A stretch of DNA of 64,000 nucleotides from Anaeromassilibacillus sp. An200 (GCF_002160025.1 NZ_NFJU01000004.1:62001-126000), one strand, 5' to 3'; numbered from the stretch's first letter, positions 8,991-18,149 are shown. The notes: generated by a model from the sequence alone, not told the origin. Numbers and translations are program-made.

Positions 8991-10169
8991 ATGAGAAAAG
9001 TAAAGCTTGGCATCATCGGCGTGGGCAATATGGGTTCAGGCCATTTGAAAAATATCAAGGAGGGGCTCTGCCCTGAACTTGAAGTCGCCGCTGTGGCCGA
9101 TATCAATCCCGATCGGCTCAAGTGGGCGCGCGAACAGCTCGGCGAAGATCTGCCCGTTTTTTCCACGGCGGAAGAGATGCTTGACAGCGGGCTGATCGAA
9201 GCGGCGCTTGTCTCCGTCCCGCACTACGACCATCCCAAATACGCTATCGAGTGTTTTCAACGGAACCTCCATGTAATGGTGGAAAAACCCGCTGGTGTCT
9301 ACACCAAGCAGGTGCGGGAAATGAACGAGGCCTCCGCAAAGTCAAATGTAAAATTCGGCTTGATGTTCAACCAGCGCACCGATCACATCTACCGCAAAAT
9401 GCGCGAGCTTGTGCAGGGCGGCAGTCTCGGCCAAATTCGCCGCACAAGCTGGATCATTACGAACTGGTATCGTCCGCAGGCGTACTACGATTCCGGTGCC
9501 TGGCGCGCGACATGGAGCGGCGAAGGAGGCGGCGTTCTGCTGAACCAGTGTCCGCACAACCTCGATCTGTGGCAATGGATCTGCGGCATGCCGGTCAAGG
9601 TGGACGCCAAACTTCATTTCGGAAAATGGCACGACATCGAGGTGGAGGACGATGTGACGGCGTATGTGGAGTACGCGAACGGCGCGACGGGCACCTTCAT
9701 CACTTCAACGGGCGATGCTCCCGGTACAAACCGCTTTGAGATCACCCTGGACGGCGGCAAGCTCATCGCGGAGAACGGCGAGCTGACACTTTGGAAGCTT
9801 GAAATGCCCGAACCGGAGTTTACCCGCACCAACACCATCCCGTTCGGCTGCCCGAAGGCGGAGAAAATCCAGGTGGAGACAGACGGCAAATCGGAGCAGC
9901 ACGTCGGCGTGCTCAACGCCTTCGCCGCCGCTATCCTGCGAGACGAGCCATTGATCGCCTCCGGCACAGAGGGCATCTTCGGTCTCACCATCTCAAACGC
10001 CATGCATCTCTCCACGTGGCTCGGCCATCCGGTGGAGGTTCCGTTTGACGAGGACCTGTTCTGCGAGGAGCTCAAAAAGCGCATCGCCACCTCCCGCCGC
10101 AAGGAAAACGTCACCGCCGTCATCGCGGATACCTCCGGCACCTATGGGGGCGCCAAAGTGCCGAATTGA
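8991..10169 (+). CDS. Gfo/Idh/MocA family NAD(P)-dependent sugar oxidoreductase
   Basis: A 392-residue dehydrogenase. It has an N-terminal Rossmann fold (LGIIGVGNMGSGH), the family Lys in VMVEKPAGVY, and the C-terminal substrate domain with NWYRPQAYYDSG, WRATWSGEGGGVLLNQCPHNLD (conserved His) and EVEDDVTAYVEY. GGGAGG lies before the ATG. It probably shares a transcript with the upstream epimerase and ends before a terminator. It is clearly paralogous to the protein at 20535 (same NWYR..AYY.SG and GEGGGVLLNQ blocks), so the window carries two related sugar dehydrogenases. Confidence 0.9.
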   Translation: MRKVKLGIIGVGNMGSGHLKNIKEGLCPELEVAAVADINPDRLKWAREQLGEDLPVFSTAEEMLDSGLIEAALVSVPHYDHPKYAIECFQRNLHVMVEKPAGVYTKQVREMNEASAKSNVKFGLMFNQRTDHIYRKMRELVQGGSLGQIRRTSWIITNWYRPQAYYDSGAWRATWSGEGGGVLLNQCPHNLDLWQWICGMPVKVDAKLHFGKWHDIEVEDDVTAYVEYANGATGTFITSTGDAPGTNRFEITLDGGKLIAENGELTLWKLEMPEPEFTRTNTIPFGCPKAEKIQVETDGKSEQHVGVLNAFAAAILRDEPLIASGTEGIFGLTISNAMHLSTWLGHPVEVPFDEDLFCEELKKRIATSRRKENVTAVIADTSGTYGGAKVPN

Positions 10170-10205
10170 CTGCGCTGCCCGCTGGCATCTCTCACCACGC
10201 CCCTT

Positions 10206-10233
10206 AACCCGGAGCCGCTTGTTCCGGGTTTTC
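10206..10233 (+). terminator. putative terminator after the oxidoreductase
   Basis: An 8-bp stem AACCCGGA/TCCGGGTT with a 9-base loop is followed by TTC; the U-run is short, so termination may be partial. The rest of the gap to 10347 carries a TATAAT at 10312-10317 that could be the -10 of the next gene; no matching -35 was found. Confidence 0.55.
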
Positions 10234-10347
10234 GGAAAGACAACCGAATAAATTGGTTGAATTCACACTTTTTTTGCTCCTTTTGCATCAGAAAAAGCAG
10301 CTGATTTTCGCTATAATGAGAACAGATTTTCATTAGGAAAGGAGGGA

Positions 10348-11769
10348 ATGAGGAAGGTGCAGGAAAAAGCCTTTCAGGAAAACGTGCGGCACTGGATAGA
10401 GACGCACAAGGACGAAATGCTTCGGGATCTCACAATGCTTGTGAACATCCCCAGCGTTTCGGATTCCGCTTCCGGGATTGCGCCGTTCGGGCAAGGCTGC
10501 CGGGACGCGGTGGACGCCTTTCTGGAGCTGGGAAAAAAATACGGATTTGAGACCAGGAACTATGAATACTATGTCGCGGAAATCCGTATGGGAAATGCAG
10601 AACATGACATTGGCCTGTGGACGCATCTGGACGTGGTTCCGGTGGGCGAAGGCTGGCTGTATGAACCATTTTCCGCTGTGCAGAAGGGCAACTATCTCAT
10701 CGGACGCGGAGCACAGGACAACAAAGGTCCGGCCATCGCCATGCTCTATGTAATGCGCTGTCTGCGGGATCTGGGAATCGAAATGAAGCACTCTATCCGC
10801 CTGTTTGCCGGAACCAATGAGGAAAAGGGAATGGCGGATATGGATTACTATACCAAACGGTATGCATGTCCTGAATTCAGCCTTGTTCCGGACAGCGGGT
10901 TTCCGGTATGTTACGGGGAACGCGGCGCTTTTGATTTTGCAGTCACCACGGACAAACCGGTCAGCGACGAGTTTCCTGCCGTTTATGCCGGAGAAGTGCG
11001 CACCATGATCCCGGAGACAGCCCGTGCCGATTTCACAGGATGCGCAGGAGCGGAGGCTTTTTTGCGCACCTGCACAGAACCGCCGTATTCTGTAGAGGGA
11101 AAGGTATTGACCGCACACGGCATATCACGTCACGCCATGTCACCCGATGGAGCGATTTCCCCGCTGGGACTTTTGGCCCGTGTTCTTCTTTCCTGCCCGT
11201 CCCTGAGCGAAACGGATCGGTCTGCATTGGAGTTTTTGCAGGACGCCTGCTCTGATTTCCAGGGAACGGCGCTGGGACTGGCCTGTGCGGATGAGGAATC
11301 CGGTCCTTTGATTTGCGCTGCCACAATGCTCCGTCTGGAACCGGATCGCCGCCTGACCTTTGAGGCAAGCGCAAAATTTCCCGTTTCCATGCGCTGCGCC
11401 CAGCTCGAGCCTCTGGTAAGAGAAGCCTGCGCGGCGCGGGGATGCAGCGTAAACATTCTGCGCGCCGGAAATCCCAATTATTACAACCGGGACCATCCCG
11501 CGGTGCAGCGTCTCACGGAGGTTTACAATCGTGTGATGGGAACAGCGGAAAAACCGTTTATCATGAGCGGCGGCACCTACGCCCGCAAGATCCCGCGCGC
11601 CGTCGCCTTTGGCACGGGCATGCCGGTGGAACCTCTGCCGTTATCTGTTTTTCCAAAGGGACACGGCGATTTCCATCAGCCGGACGAAGCGCTGGATCTC
11701 ACGCGGCAGCTCCGTTCGATGGAAATTTACGCCCTGGGATTGGCTGCCATTGATGATTTGACGTTCTGA
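10348..11769 (+). CDS. M20 family metallopeptidase (PepV-like dipeptidase)
   Basis: A 473-residue cytosolic dipeptidase-type hydrolase. Metal and catalytic motifs are in order: LWTHLDVVPVGEGW (His, Asp), YLIGRGAQDNKGP (bridging Asp), AGTNEEKGMADM (general-base and ligand Glu), LVPDSGFP (Asp) and a C-terminal FPKGHGDFHQPDE with the last His. Length and the Asp-Asn-Lys-Gly motif fit PepV/DapE-like dipeptidases. AAAGGAGG lies 5 bases before the ATG. A URO-D family gene follows after 43 bases and may be cotranscribed. Confidence 0.88.
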   Translation: MRKVQEKAFQENVRHWIETHKDEMLRDLTMLVNIPSVSDSASGIAPFGQGCRDAVDAFLELGKKYGFETRNYEYYVAEIRMGNAEHDIGLWTHLDVVPVGEGWLYEPFSAVQKGNYLIGRGAQDNKGPAIAMLYVMRCLRDLGIEMKHSIRLFAGTNEEKGMADMDYYTKRYACPEFSLVPDSGFPVCYGERGAFDFAVTTDKPVSDEFPAVYAGEVRTMIPETARADFTGCAGAEAFLRTCTEPPYSVEGKVLTAHGISRHAMSPDGAISPLGLLARVLLSCPSLSETDRSALEFLQDACSDFQGTALGLACADEESGPLICAATMLRLEPDRRLTFEASAKFPVSMRCAQLEPLVREACAARGCSVNILRAGNPNYYNRDHPAVQRLTEVYNRVMGTAEKPFIMSGGTYARKIPRAVAFGTGMPVEPLPLSVFPKGHGDFHQPDEALDLTRQLRSMEIYALGLAAIDDLTF

Positions 11770-11812
11770 TACTGCGCCCCACAGGGGGCTCAAGCAAAAG
11801 GAGGAGTTCTGT

Positions 11813-12769
11813 ATGGACAAAAGGACAAGAGTTCTCAATGCTTTTGAAGGCAAGCCGGTGGATCGTCCGCCGGTGGGCTTCTGGTTCCATTTTCCCGCGG
11901 AGGAGTGTGAAGGACAAGCGTGTGTGGACGCGCATCTGAATTATTACAACCGCATTGATGTCGATTTCGCCAAAATCATGTGCGACCACTACTTTGAGTA
12001 CCCGATCCCCAAGGAGATCCAGGCACCGGAGGACTGGAGCCGTCTCCAGCCCCTGGACAGGGACCATCCGTTTATACAGGAGCAGGTGGAGAGAGCCCGG
12101 CGGGTACGGGCCGGGGTGAAGGAAAACATCTGCATGTTTTACAATGTGTTTGCCCCCTTCTCTTCGATTCGTTTCGGCACTTCGGATGAATTTGTGATGC
12201 GCTCGCTCAAGGAAAATCCGGAAGCGGTGCAGCACGCGCTGAACGCCATCGCGCAAATGAACGCTCTGCTCTCCCAGCTTCTGGTGGAAGAGGGCGGAAT
12301 GGACGGTATTTATTACTGTGTCCAGGGCGGTGAGCATGACCGTTTTACCCCGGAGGAATACCGTTCCCTGATTACGCCCAGCGACCTCTATGTGCTTGAG
12401 CACGCCAATCGTTTCAGCAAACACAACATCCTGCATTGCTGCGGATGGGCCGGAATTAAAAACAACCTGGAGGTATGGAAGGATTACCCCGCCGCTGTCT
12501 TTAATTGGGCCGTGTACATTGAGGGGATGGACCTCAAGGAGGGCCGGGAATATTTTGGAAAACCGGTGCTCGGAGGATTTGACAACCGTCCCACAGGCCT
12601 GCTGTTTACCGGAAGCCGTGAGGAAATCGTGCGCTTCACCAAAGAGCTGGTTCAGAATACCGGTTCACAGGGCATGATGATCGGAGCCGATTGCACGCTC
12701 CCTGCCACGATTGACAAGCAGCGGATCCAATGGGTGGTCGATGCAGTCAATGAGCTGACAGAGAAATAA
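11813..12769 (+). CDS. uroporphyrinogen-decarboxylase (URO-D) superfamily protein, copy 1
   Basis: A 318-residue TIM-barrel protein of the URO-D/cobalamin methyltransferase (MtaA-like) superfamily. Seen: N-terminal RVLNAFEGKPVDRPPVGFW, FYNVFAPFSSIRF, HNILHCCGWAGIKNN, VFNWAVYIEGMDL, VLGGFDNRPTG and GMMIGADCTLP. True HemE is unlikely because there are no heme neighbours and the active-site context differs; a methyltransferase role on an unknown methyl donor is the usual guess. AAAGGAGGAG lies before the ATG. It is paralogous to the minus-strand protein at 14901. Confidence 0.82.
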   Translation: MDKRTRVLNAFEGKPVDRPPVGFWFHFPAEECEGQACVDAHLNYYNRIDVDFAKIMCDHYFEYPIPKEIQAPEDWSRLQPLDRDHPFIQEQVERARRVRAGVKENICMFYNVFAPFSSIRFGTSDEFVMRSLKENPEAVQHALNAIAQMNALLSQLLVEEGGMDGIYYCVQGGEHDRFTPEEYRSLITPSDLYVLEHANRFSKHNILHCCGWAGIKNNLEVWKDYPAAVFNWAVYIEGMDLKEGREYFGKPVLGGFDNRPTGLLFTGSREEIVRFTKELVQNTGSQGMMIGADCTLPATIDKQRIQWVVDAVNELTEK

Positions 12770-12774
12770 AAGGC

Positions 12775-12814
12775 AAAGCGCCTGATTCCCAAGTGGAAAT
12801 CAGGCGCTTTACTT
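12775..12814. terminator. strong terminator between convergent genes
   Basis: A 13-bp perfect stem (AAAGCGCCTGATT / AATCAGGCGCTTT) with a 10-base loop. It sits between the URO-D gene and the convergent cysteine desulfidase gene ending at 12817, and both strands offer A/T runs. Confidence 0.8.
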
Positions 12815-12816
12815 TT

Positions 12817-14088
12817 TCATGCTTGTTCCAGCATAACATCAAATACAACCTTATCGGTTTCCTCCATCCCTTCCCGCGCAATGCGCCCCACAGCGTCAAT
12901 CGTTTCCTCCACGCTGTTTTTCACGATGCCGTCCTGTTCGCAGTATTGCCGCTGATGAAGAGAAAGCGCGCATCCCAGCAAAGCGCCGTCGAGACCGGAC
13001 GAGATTTTAGCCGCACAGGAGGGCTTCGCCCCGTCGCACAGGATTCCCGAGGTATTGGCCAGCGTATTGGTAATGCTGCGGCGGACAGCCTCCCGGTTTC
13101 CGTTTGTTTGCAGGTAACAGATGGCCGCCCCGCTCGCGCAGGTAGCGCACACAGCCCCGCAAAAAGCGGAAAGCTTTCCAATGCCCGATTTCTGATGGAT
13201 GGCAAGAAGATTGGAAAGGAGAAGCGCACGGTAAAGACGTTCCCGCGGAACACCCGTTTCACGTGCGTATACAATCACGGGAACCGAGACAGCAATTCCC
13301 TGGTTCCCGCTTCCGGAATTGATGACCACGGGAAGCTCGCACCCGCTCATTCTGGCTTCGGAAGCAGCGGCCGCGAAGGCTTTCATTTTCTGATACAAAT
13401 TGCTTTGGTCGAAGCAGCTGGCAATGGCAACGCCATATTTTCCGGAAAGCCCTTCCTCCGCGATCGCCATATTACAGCGGATTTGCTGCTCAATCAGATC
13501 TTCCACCTGTTCCAAACGGACGGTTTCGCAGAAATCCAGAATACCGTCTACCGTCAAAAAGGAGTCATCCGCCGCGGTTTCGCTTTCCGGTGCAGAAGAG
13601 TCCTCCTTTTCCCATACCGTTTGACCGTTTTGCGAAATTTTGATGACATTGGTATGCGAATCCCGGATTTCCACGCAGGCGCTGCCGGATTCGTTCTCCA
13701 GCGTCACCGCTACATGGAGCAGCGCTCCTCCCTCGATACGGCTCACCGTACAGATATGGCTTTGACAGGCTTCGTCAATCCGTCTCAGATCCTCCGGCGT
13801 TATGCCTGCCAGAACCTCCAGCTTTTTGTCCGGATCCCCTGCAAGGGCACCGGCTGCCGCAGCGGCCTCCATGCCTTTCCTTCCGCCTGTGTGCGGAACA
13901 AAGGCGGAATGGGCGTTTTTGATGATATTGGCGCTGCACGCCGCATGGATTTTCTTTGGCGGCCCCTTGAGGTACTTCCGGCAGAGTGCCGCCGCATAGG
14001 CAATCGCAATCGGTTCGGTGCAGCCCATAGCCGGTACAAGCTCCCTGCGGAGCACCGCGATATATCGATTTTGTTCTTCCTGATTCAT
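12817..14088 (-). CDS. L-cysteine desulfidase family protein (UPF0597, CyuA/YhaM-like)
   Basis: A 423-residue protein of the UPF0597 family, related to the iron-sulfur serine dehydratase alpha chain; characterised members break down cysteine to pyruvate, ammonia and sulfide. Seen: LVPAMGCTEPIAIAYA at the start, TGGRKGMEAAAA, VVINSGSGNQGIAVSVP and the cysteine-rich FCGAVCATCASGAAICY, plus CDGAKPSCAAK, which together could hold an Fe-S cluster. GGAGG lies before the ATG. Upstream (minus direction) is an M24 peptidase 43 bases away, consistent with joint peptide and amino acid catabolism. Confidence 0.85.
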   Translation of the reverse strand: MNQEEQNRYIAVLRRELVPAMGCTEPIAIAYAAALCRKYLKGPPKKIHAACSANIIKNAHSAFVPHTGGRKGMEAAAAAGALAGDPDKKLEVLAGITPEDLRRIDEACQSHICTVSRIEGGALLHVAVTLENESGSACVEIRDSHTNVIKISQNGQTVWEKEDSSAPESETAADDSFLTVDGILDFCETVRLEQVEDLIEQQIRCNMAIAEEGLSGKYGVAIASCFDQSNLYQKMKAFAAAASEARMSGCELPVVINSGSGNQGIAVSVPVIVYARETGVPRERLYRALLLSNLLAIHQKSGIGKLSAFCGAVCATCASGAAICYLQTNGNREAVRRSITNTLANTSGILCDGAKPSCAAKISSGLDGALLGCALSLHQRQYCEQDGIVKNSVEETIDAVGRIAREGMEETDKVVFDVMLEQA

Positions 14089-14130
14089 GCTTTCCCTCCG
14101 TGGAAATTACATATTCCTGTGACAATGCTT

Positions 14131-14829
14131 TTATAAAATCATCAATTCCTTTGGGCTTTCGGTAAGGTTGCAGTGCCCTGTCTCAGTGACCAACACCATA
14201 TCTTCAATGCGCACCCCAAACCTCCCCGGCAGATAAATCCCCGGCTCCACTGTTACAATCACGCCAGGCTCAAGCTCATCGGTACAGACAGGACTCAGGC
14301 GGGGCTGCTCATGAATTTCGATTCCCAGACTGTGGCCAAGCCCATGGCCAAAATAGTCGCCATATCCCATGGAAGCAATATAACCGCGCGCCGTTTCGTC
14401 AACCGCGCTGCACGGCACGCCGGGACGGATGGACTCTATAGCGCGCCTTTGTGCTTCCAGAACAATTTCGTACACACGTTTCTGCTCCTCCGTCACGCTT
14501 CCCACCGCAACGGTCCGCGTCATGTCGGAGGCATAACCGCCGATCTGGCTTCCCATATCCATCATGACAAAATCCCCGTTTTCCACCCGGCGGATGGGGC
14601 CTCCGCCATGCGGGCGGGAGGTTTTGGGACCGGAGGTCAAAATAAAATCATACGACTTGCGGTCTGACCCAAGCTTTGACATGCGGGTTCCCAGCTCAAT
14701 GGCCAGATCCAACTCCGACACCCCCGGACGAAACGAGGGAAGCGTCTGTTCCAGCGCCTGCTCCGTGATCCTTTGAGCGCGGGTGAGCTTTTCCACCTCC
14801 TTGGAGGTTTTGAAGCATGGCAGCCACAA
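14131..14829 (-). CDS. M24 Xaa-Pro peptidase catalytic domain, N-terminal domain missing
   Basis: Only 232 residues against ~355 for Xaa-Pro peptidases. The catalytic 'pita-bread' domain is complete: MMDMGSQIGG and YASDMTRT (Asp ligands), YFGHGLGHSLGIEIHEQP (His), VTVEPGIYLP and RIEDMVLV (Glu ligands). The protein starts at TSKEVEKL, the linker after the creatinase-N domain, and that domain is absent. The only start in frame is TTG 14829, with a TGA a dozen codons upstream. A good ribosome site at ~14873 leads into other frames. Probably a decayed or domain-deleted gene rather than an intact enzyme. Confidence 0.75.
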   Translation of the reverse strand: MWLPCFKTSKEVEKLTRAQRITEQALEQTLPSFRPGVSELDLAIELGTRMSKLGSDRKSYDFILTSGPKTSRPHGGGPIRRVENGDFVMMDMGSQIGGYASDMTRTVAVGSVTEEQKRVYEIVLEAQRRAIESIRPGVPCSAVDETARGYIASMGYGDYFGHGLGHSLGIEIHEQPRLSPVCTDELEPGVIVTVEPGIYLPGRFGVRIEDMVLVTETGHCNLTESPKELMIL

Positions 14830-14900
14830 TGGCCGACAACGAACGTTTCCATTTTCTTTTCATACATAAACCTCCATTTTCCTCAAGATGTAAAGTATCG

Positions 14901-15866
14901 TTATGCCAGGAGGCCGTCAAGGGCCTCTGATACCCAAAGAAAGCGGTTCAGCCGAAAATCCGGCAGGAACGAACAGTCCGCGCCAAGAATCAATCCTCTG
15001 TTTGAGCCGGTTTCCTCCGTATAAGAACGAACGAGACGCTGCGTTTCCTCCTGAACAGCACGCTTGCTTCCGGAGTACAAAAGCTTTCCCCGGCGGTTGT
15101 CAAAGCCGCCCATAACCGTGCGCCCGTCAAACATCTGACGCCCGCGTGCCAGAGAAAGGTTTTCAATATGAACGGCCCAGTTCACCGCACAGCCGGGATA
15201 GGTGTTCCAAATCCCCAGACGATTGGGAATCTCATCCCAGGCGCAGAAGTGAAGGATGTTATAAGGGGAAGCCTCGTTCGCGGCTTCCAGCATTTTTTTG
15301 TCGTAGGGATACACAATCCGGTAAAACTGTTCCTCTGTATACCGGCTGACTTCATTCCCCTGAAATGCGGCGAACACGCCTAAACAGCCGTATTCCTTCA
15401 CCAAAAGGCTGCACAGAAGGGAAAGTTCCTCCGCCAGTACGTCAAGAGCATAGGTTACGGTTTTTTCATCCTCATACACATAATAACGAAGCTTCTCATC
15501 CCCGATCCGCCGCAGGAGGGTGAGAGGGGAAAAGACATTGGCGTAAACATAAACCTCGTCCCCGATCGCATCAACAATCCGACTGGCCCGCTCTGTAAAG
15601 GCTGTGATGTAAGCGTTTTTTCTGCCGAGCGGGCGGTATGCTTTCAGATCACTCAGACTGTGCACATCCAGAGAACAGGGAGCCGTCAATCCGTCGTGCA
15701 TGACCTTGATAAAATCCAAATCGGTTTTTCGGTAAAACTCAATATGCTTTTCCACACACAGCGCGCCATGTGCCTGCGGGCCGGAAAAATGCCTCCAGAA
15801 GCTGACGGGCGGGCGATCCACCGGTTCCCCCTTCAACGCCGCCAAAAGACGTTCTTTTTTTGTCAC
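14901..15866 (-). CDS. uroporphyrinogen-decarboxylase (URO-D) superfamily protein, copy 2
   Basis: A 321-residue paralogue of the protein at 11813: KGEPVDRPPVSFWRHF, YANVFSPLTLLRR, YNILHFCAWDEIPN, VNWAVHIENLSL, VMGGFDNRRGKL and LILGADCSF line up block by block. I start at GTG 15866, six bases after GGGGAG, because this matches the start of the paralogue; a longer start at 15899 has no ribosome site. No heme genes are nearby. The two copies flank the peptidase/desulfidase pair in opposite orientations. Confidence 0.8.
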   Translation of the reverse strand: MTKKERLLAALKGEPVDRPPVSFWRHFSGPQAHGALCVEKHIEFYRKTDLDFIKVMHDGLTAPCSLDVHSLSDLKAYRPLGRKNAYITAFTERASRIVDAIGDEVYVYANVFSPLTLLRRIGDEKLRYYVYEDEKTVTYALDVLAEELSLLCSLLVKEYGCLGVFAAFQGNEVSRYTEEQFYRIVYPYDKKMLEAANEASPYNILHFCAWDEIPNRLGIWNTYPGCAVNWAVHIENLSLARGRQMFDGRTVMGGFDNRRGKLLYSGSKRAVQEETQRLVRSYTEETGSNRGLILGADCSFLPDFRLNRFLWVSEALDGLLA

Positions 15867-15963
15867 ATCTGTCTCCCCTTGTTCTCCGTTCACCGGCACA
15901 TAAAAAATAAAATGTGTGTTGAAAAGAACGGATACGGATGATAAAATGAGTTACATACGGATT

Positions 15964-16959
15964 TCACATACTTCCCAGAAGAATTTTGTCAATTTCTTCC
16001 AACTCTTCTTGCGAGAATTGCATGTTCTCCTGCGCCTTGAGGTTCTCTTCAATCTGCTGCACCTTGCTGGCGCCAATAATCAGAGAGATCATCTGCGGAT
16101 TGCGCAGATTCCATGCAAGAGCCATTTGGGAAAGGCTTTGCCCTCTTCTTTGAGCAATCGCGTCAAGCTTTTTGGCCTTCTCCACCTTTTCCTGCGTAAC
16201 CCCGTCCCGAGTCAGGAAAACGCTGTGTCCGTTGGCGCGGGAGTCCTCCGGAATGCCGTTAAAGTAGCGGTTTGTGAGAAGCCCCTGTGCGAGTGAGGAG
16301 TACGCAATGCACCCGATCCCCTCATCCTCCAGCGCCTGGAACAGACCGTTTTCCGGTGCTCGGTTGAACATGCTGTAATTGGGCTGATGAATCAGACAAT
16401 GGATTCCCATCCCCTTGAGAATCTGGCTGGCACGGCGGGTATCCTCCGCACTGTAATTGGAAATGCCGACATAGAGCGCTTTCCCCTGGCGTACCGCGCA
16501 GGCCAGCGCCTCCATGGATTCCTCCAGCGGCGTATCCGGATCGGGGCGGTGATGATAGAAAATATCCACGTAATCCAGCCCAAGCCGCTTCAGGCTTTGA
16601 TCCAGAGAGGCAAGCAGGTTCTTTTTGGAGCCCCACTCCCCATAAGGACCGGGCCACATGTAATATCCGGCTTTTGTGGAGATTATGAGCTCATCGCGAT
16701 ACGGCGCGAGATCCTCTTTGAGAATCCGTCCGAAGGTAATCTCGGCGCTTCCCGGCCTTGGGCCATAGTTGTTTGCAATATCAAAATGGGTAATGCCTTT
16801 GTCAAACGCAAAAAGCGCAAGCTCCCTTGCCCGCTCATACGGTACATTTTCACCGAAATTGTGCCACAGCCCCAGGGAAAGGAAGGGCAGCCGAATCCCG
16901 CTTTTTCCACACCGGTTGTAAAGCATATGGTCATATCTGCTCGTGTCTGCACAATACAA
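15964..16959 (-). CDS. aldo/keto reductase (YghZ/Kv-beta-like)
   Basis: A 331-residue NADPH-dependent (beta/alpha)8 reductase. The catalytic tetrad is visible: Asp and Tyr in HFDIANNYGP, Lys in IISTKAGYY and His in IFYHHRPD; cofactor-binding SLIIGASKVQQIEEN is near the C-terminus. It resembles L-glyceraldehyde-3-phosphate reductase (YghZ). It is divergent from the AraC regulator at 17054 across a 94-base gap, so it is a likely regulatory target. The start at 16959 follows AGGAGG. Confidence 0.9.
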   Translation of the reverse strand: MYCADTSRYDHMLYNRCGKSGIRLPFLSLGLWHNFGENVPYERARELALFAFDKGITHFDIANNYGPRPGSAEITFGRILKEDLAPYRDELIISTKAGYYMWPGPYGEWGSKKNLLASLDQSLKRLGLDYVDIFYHHRPDPDTPLEESMEALACAVRQGKALYVGISNYSAEDTRRASQILKGMGIHCLIHQPNYSMFNRAPENGLFQALEDEGIGCIAYSSLAQGLLTNRYFNGIPEDSRANGHSVFLTRDGVTQEKVEKAKKLDAIAQRRGQSLSQMALAWNLRNPQMISLIIGASKVQQIEENLKAQENMQFSQEELEEIDKILLGSM

Positions 16960-17053
16960 GAAAATTCCTCCTTTGTTTTACAGTTTCTTGAGATTTATTT
17001 CTTGTTTTTTGGTTGATGTACTTATATTAATCGACTAAAGCGATATTTTCCTC

Positions 17054-18022
17054 TTGAAAAAGGACAGATTTTATGCAAAAAAACCAACTCCCAGATTTAT
17101 CCTGGAATTCAGAAGCTATCCGCTCGCAGCAGACTTCCCTGTGATTGCCCTGCTCAACGGCCAGTTTCTCTTTCCCAAGTCGCGTTCCCTTCCCAACTAC
17201 ATGCACTTTCACAACTGTATGGAGATCGGTTATGTCTTTTCTGGGGACACCACGCTGGCCGTGGAGGATCAGACCTTTCCCATCCATGCCGGAGATCTGT
17301 TTTTGATTCCTCCCTATGCCAGCCATATTACCTTTCAGGGAGACGGGGAAAATCGCATGGACGACCCGAACATAGAATACCTTTATGTGGATGCTGTACG
17401 TCTCCTGGAGAAGGTCTTCCCTGCTTCCATCGACAGGATTCGGTTTTTTCAGCATAATTCTCCAGAATTCCCCTATGTGGTCCATACCGGCGAAAATGAA
17501 CGAGCGGCTTCGCTGCTGCTCGAAATTCTCCAGCATATGCGCGAGAAAAAGGAGTGCCATCAAGACTGTATCCGTGCCCTGGCGCTGCTTTTGCTGACAG
17601 AGCTGGAAAAGTCGCTTCCATCCGTAACCTCTTCGGAAAACAATTCTCCCCAGTCCAGGCAGGTGTTTCGCCTCTCTGCCGCTGTGGAGTATATCAACGA
17701 CCATTACATGGAGCACATCCCGCCGAAAACTCTGGCTGATCTCTGTTTTACCAGCCTGACCAGCTTCCGGCGTATTTTTAAAAACGCTGTGGGGCTTTCT
17801 CCACTGGAATACATCCATCATATCCGGATCCGAAAGGCCCAGATTCTTCTTTTCAGTACCGAAGAATCCATTCTGGACATCTCCCTGAGCGTGGGATTTT
17901 CCTCTCCTTCCAGCTTCAACCGCCGTTTTGCGGAAATCGTCGGAATGTCTCCGCTCAAATACAGGAACTACTGCCGTTCCATCCAAAAAAAGAATTTTGT
18001 CCGGTCGGAGTTTGAACTGTAG
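17054..18022 (+). CDS. AraC family transcriptional regulator
   Basis: A 322-residue regulator with an N-terminal cupin (YMHFHNCMEIGYVFSG, HAGDLFLIPPYASH, residues ~45-110) and two C-terminal helix-turn-helices (residues ~220-315; LADLCFTSLTSFRRIFKN and ISLSVGFSSPSSFNRRFAE, then GMSPLKYR). Presumably senses a sugar and controls the adjacent reductase and fucosidase genes. The only in-frame start is TTG 17054 without a ribosome site. A perfectly placed AAAAAGGA serves ATG 17073 in another frame, which gives only 23 codons; see findings. Confidence 0.88.
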   Translation: MKKDRFYAKKPTPRFILEFRSYPLAADFPVIALLNGQFLFPKSRSLPNYMHFHNCMEIGYVFSGDTTLAVEDQTFPIHAGDLFLIPPYASHITFQGDGENRMDDPNIEYLYVDAVRLLEKVFPASIDRIRFFQHNSPEFPYVVHTGENERAASLLLEILQHMREKKECHQDCIRALALLLLTELEKSLPSVTSSENNSPQSRQVFRLSAAVEYINDHYMEHIPPKTLADLCFTSLTSFRRIFKNAVGLSPLEYIHHIRIRKAQILLFSTEESILDISLSVGFSSPSSFNRRFAEIVGMSPLKYRNYCRSIQKKNFVRSEFEL

Positions 18023-18029
18023 CCCTGCA

Positions 18030-18064
18030 AAGAGCCAGCGCGGAAAATTTCCGCGCTGGCTCTT
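18030..18064 (+). terminator. 17-bp perfect hairpin after araC-type gene
   Basis: AAGAGCCAGCGCGGAAA and its exact complement are separated by one base. The U-run downstream is weak (GCGTTTC), and the right arm overlaps the -35 of the promoter for the next gene. Confidence 0.65.
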
Positions 18065-18091
18065 GCGTTTCTATGGACGGCAGACTAATAT
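18063..18091 (+). promoter_or_regulatory. predicted promoter for the GH95 gene
   Basis: TTGCGT (18063-18068) and TAATAT (18086-18091) are 17 bases apart, 59 bases before the GH95 start. Confidence 0.5.
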
Positions 18092-18149
18092 AAAAGCAAA
18101 TCGCCTTTTCGGCCAATCCGTATCTGGCTCATAAAAAGGAGGAGTTGTT

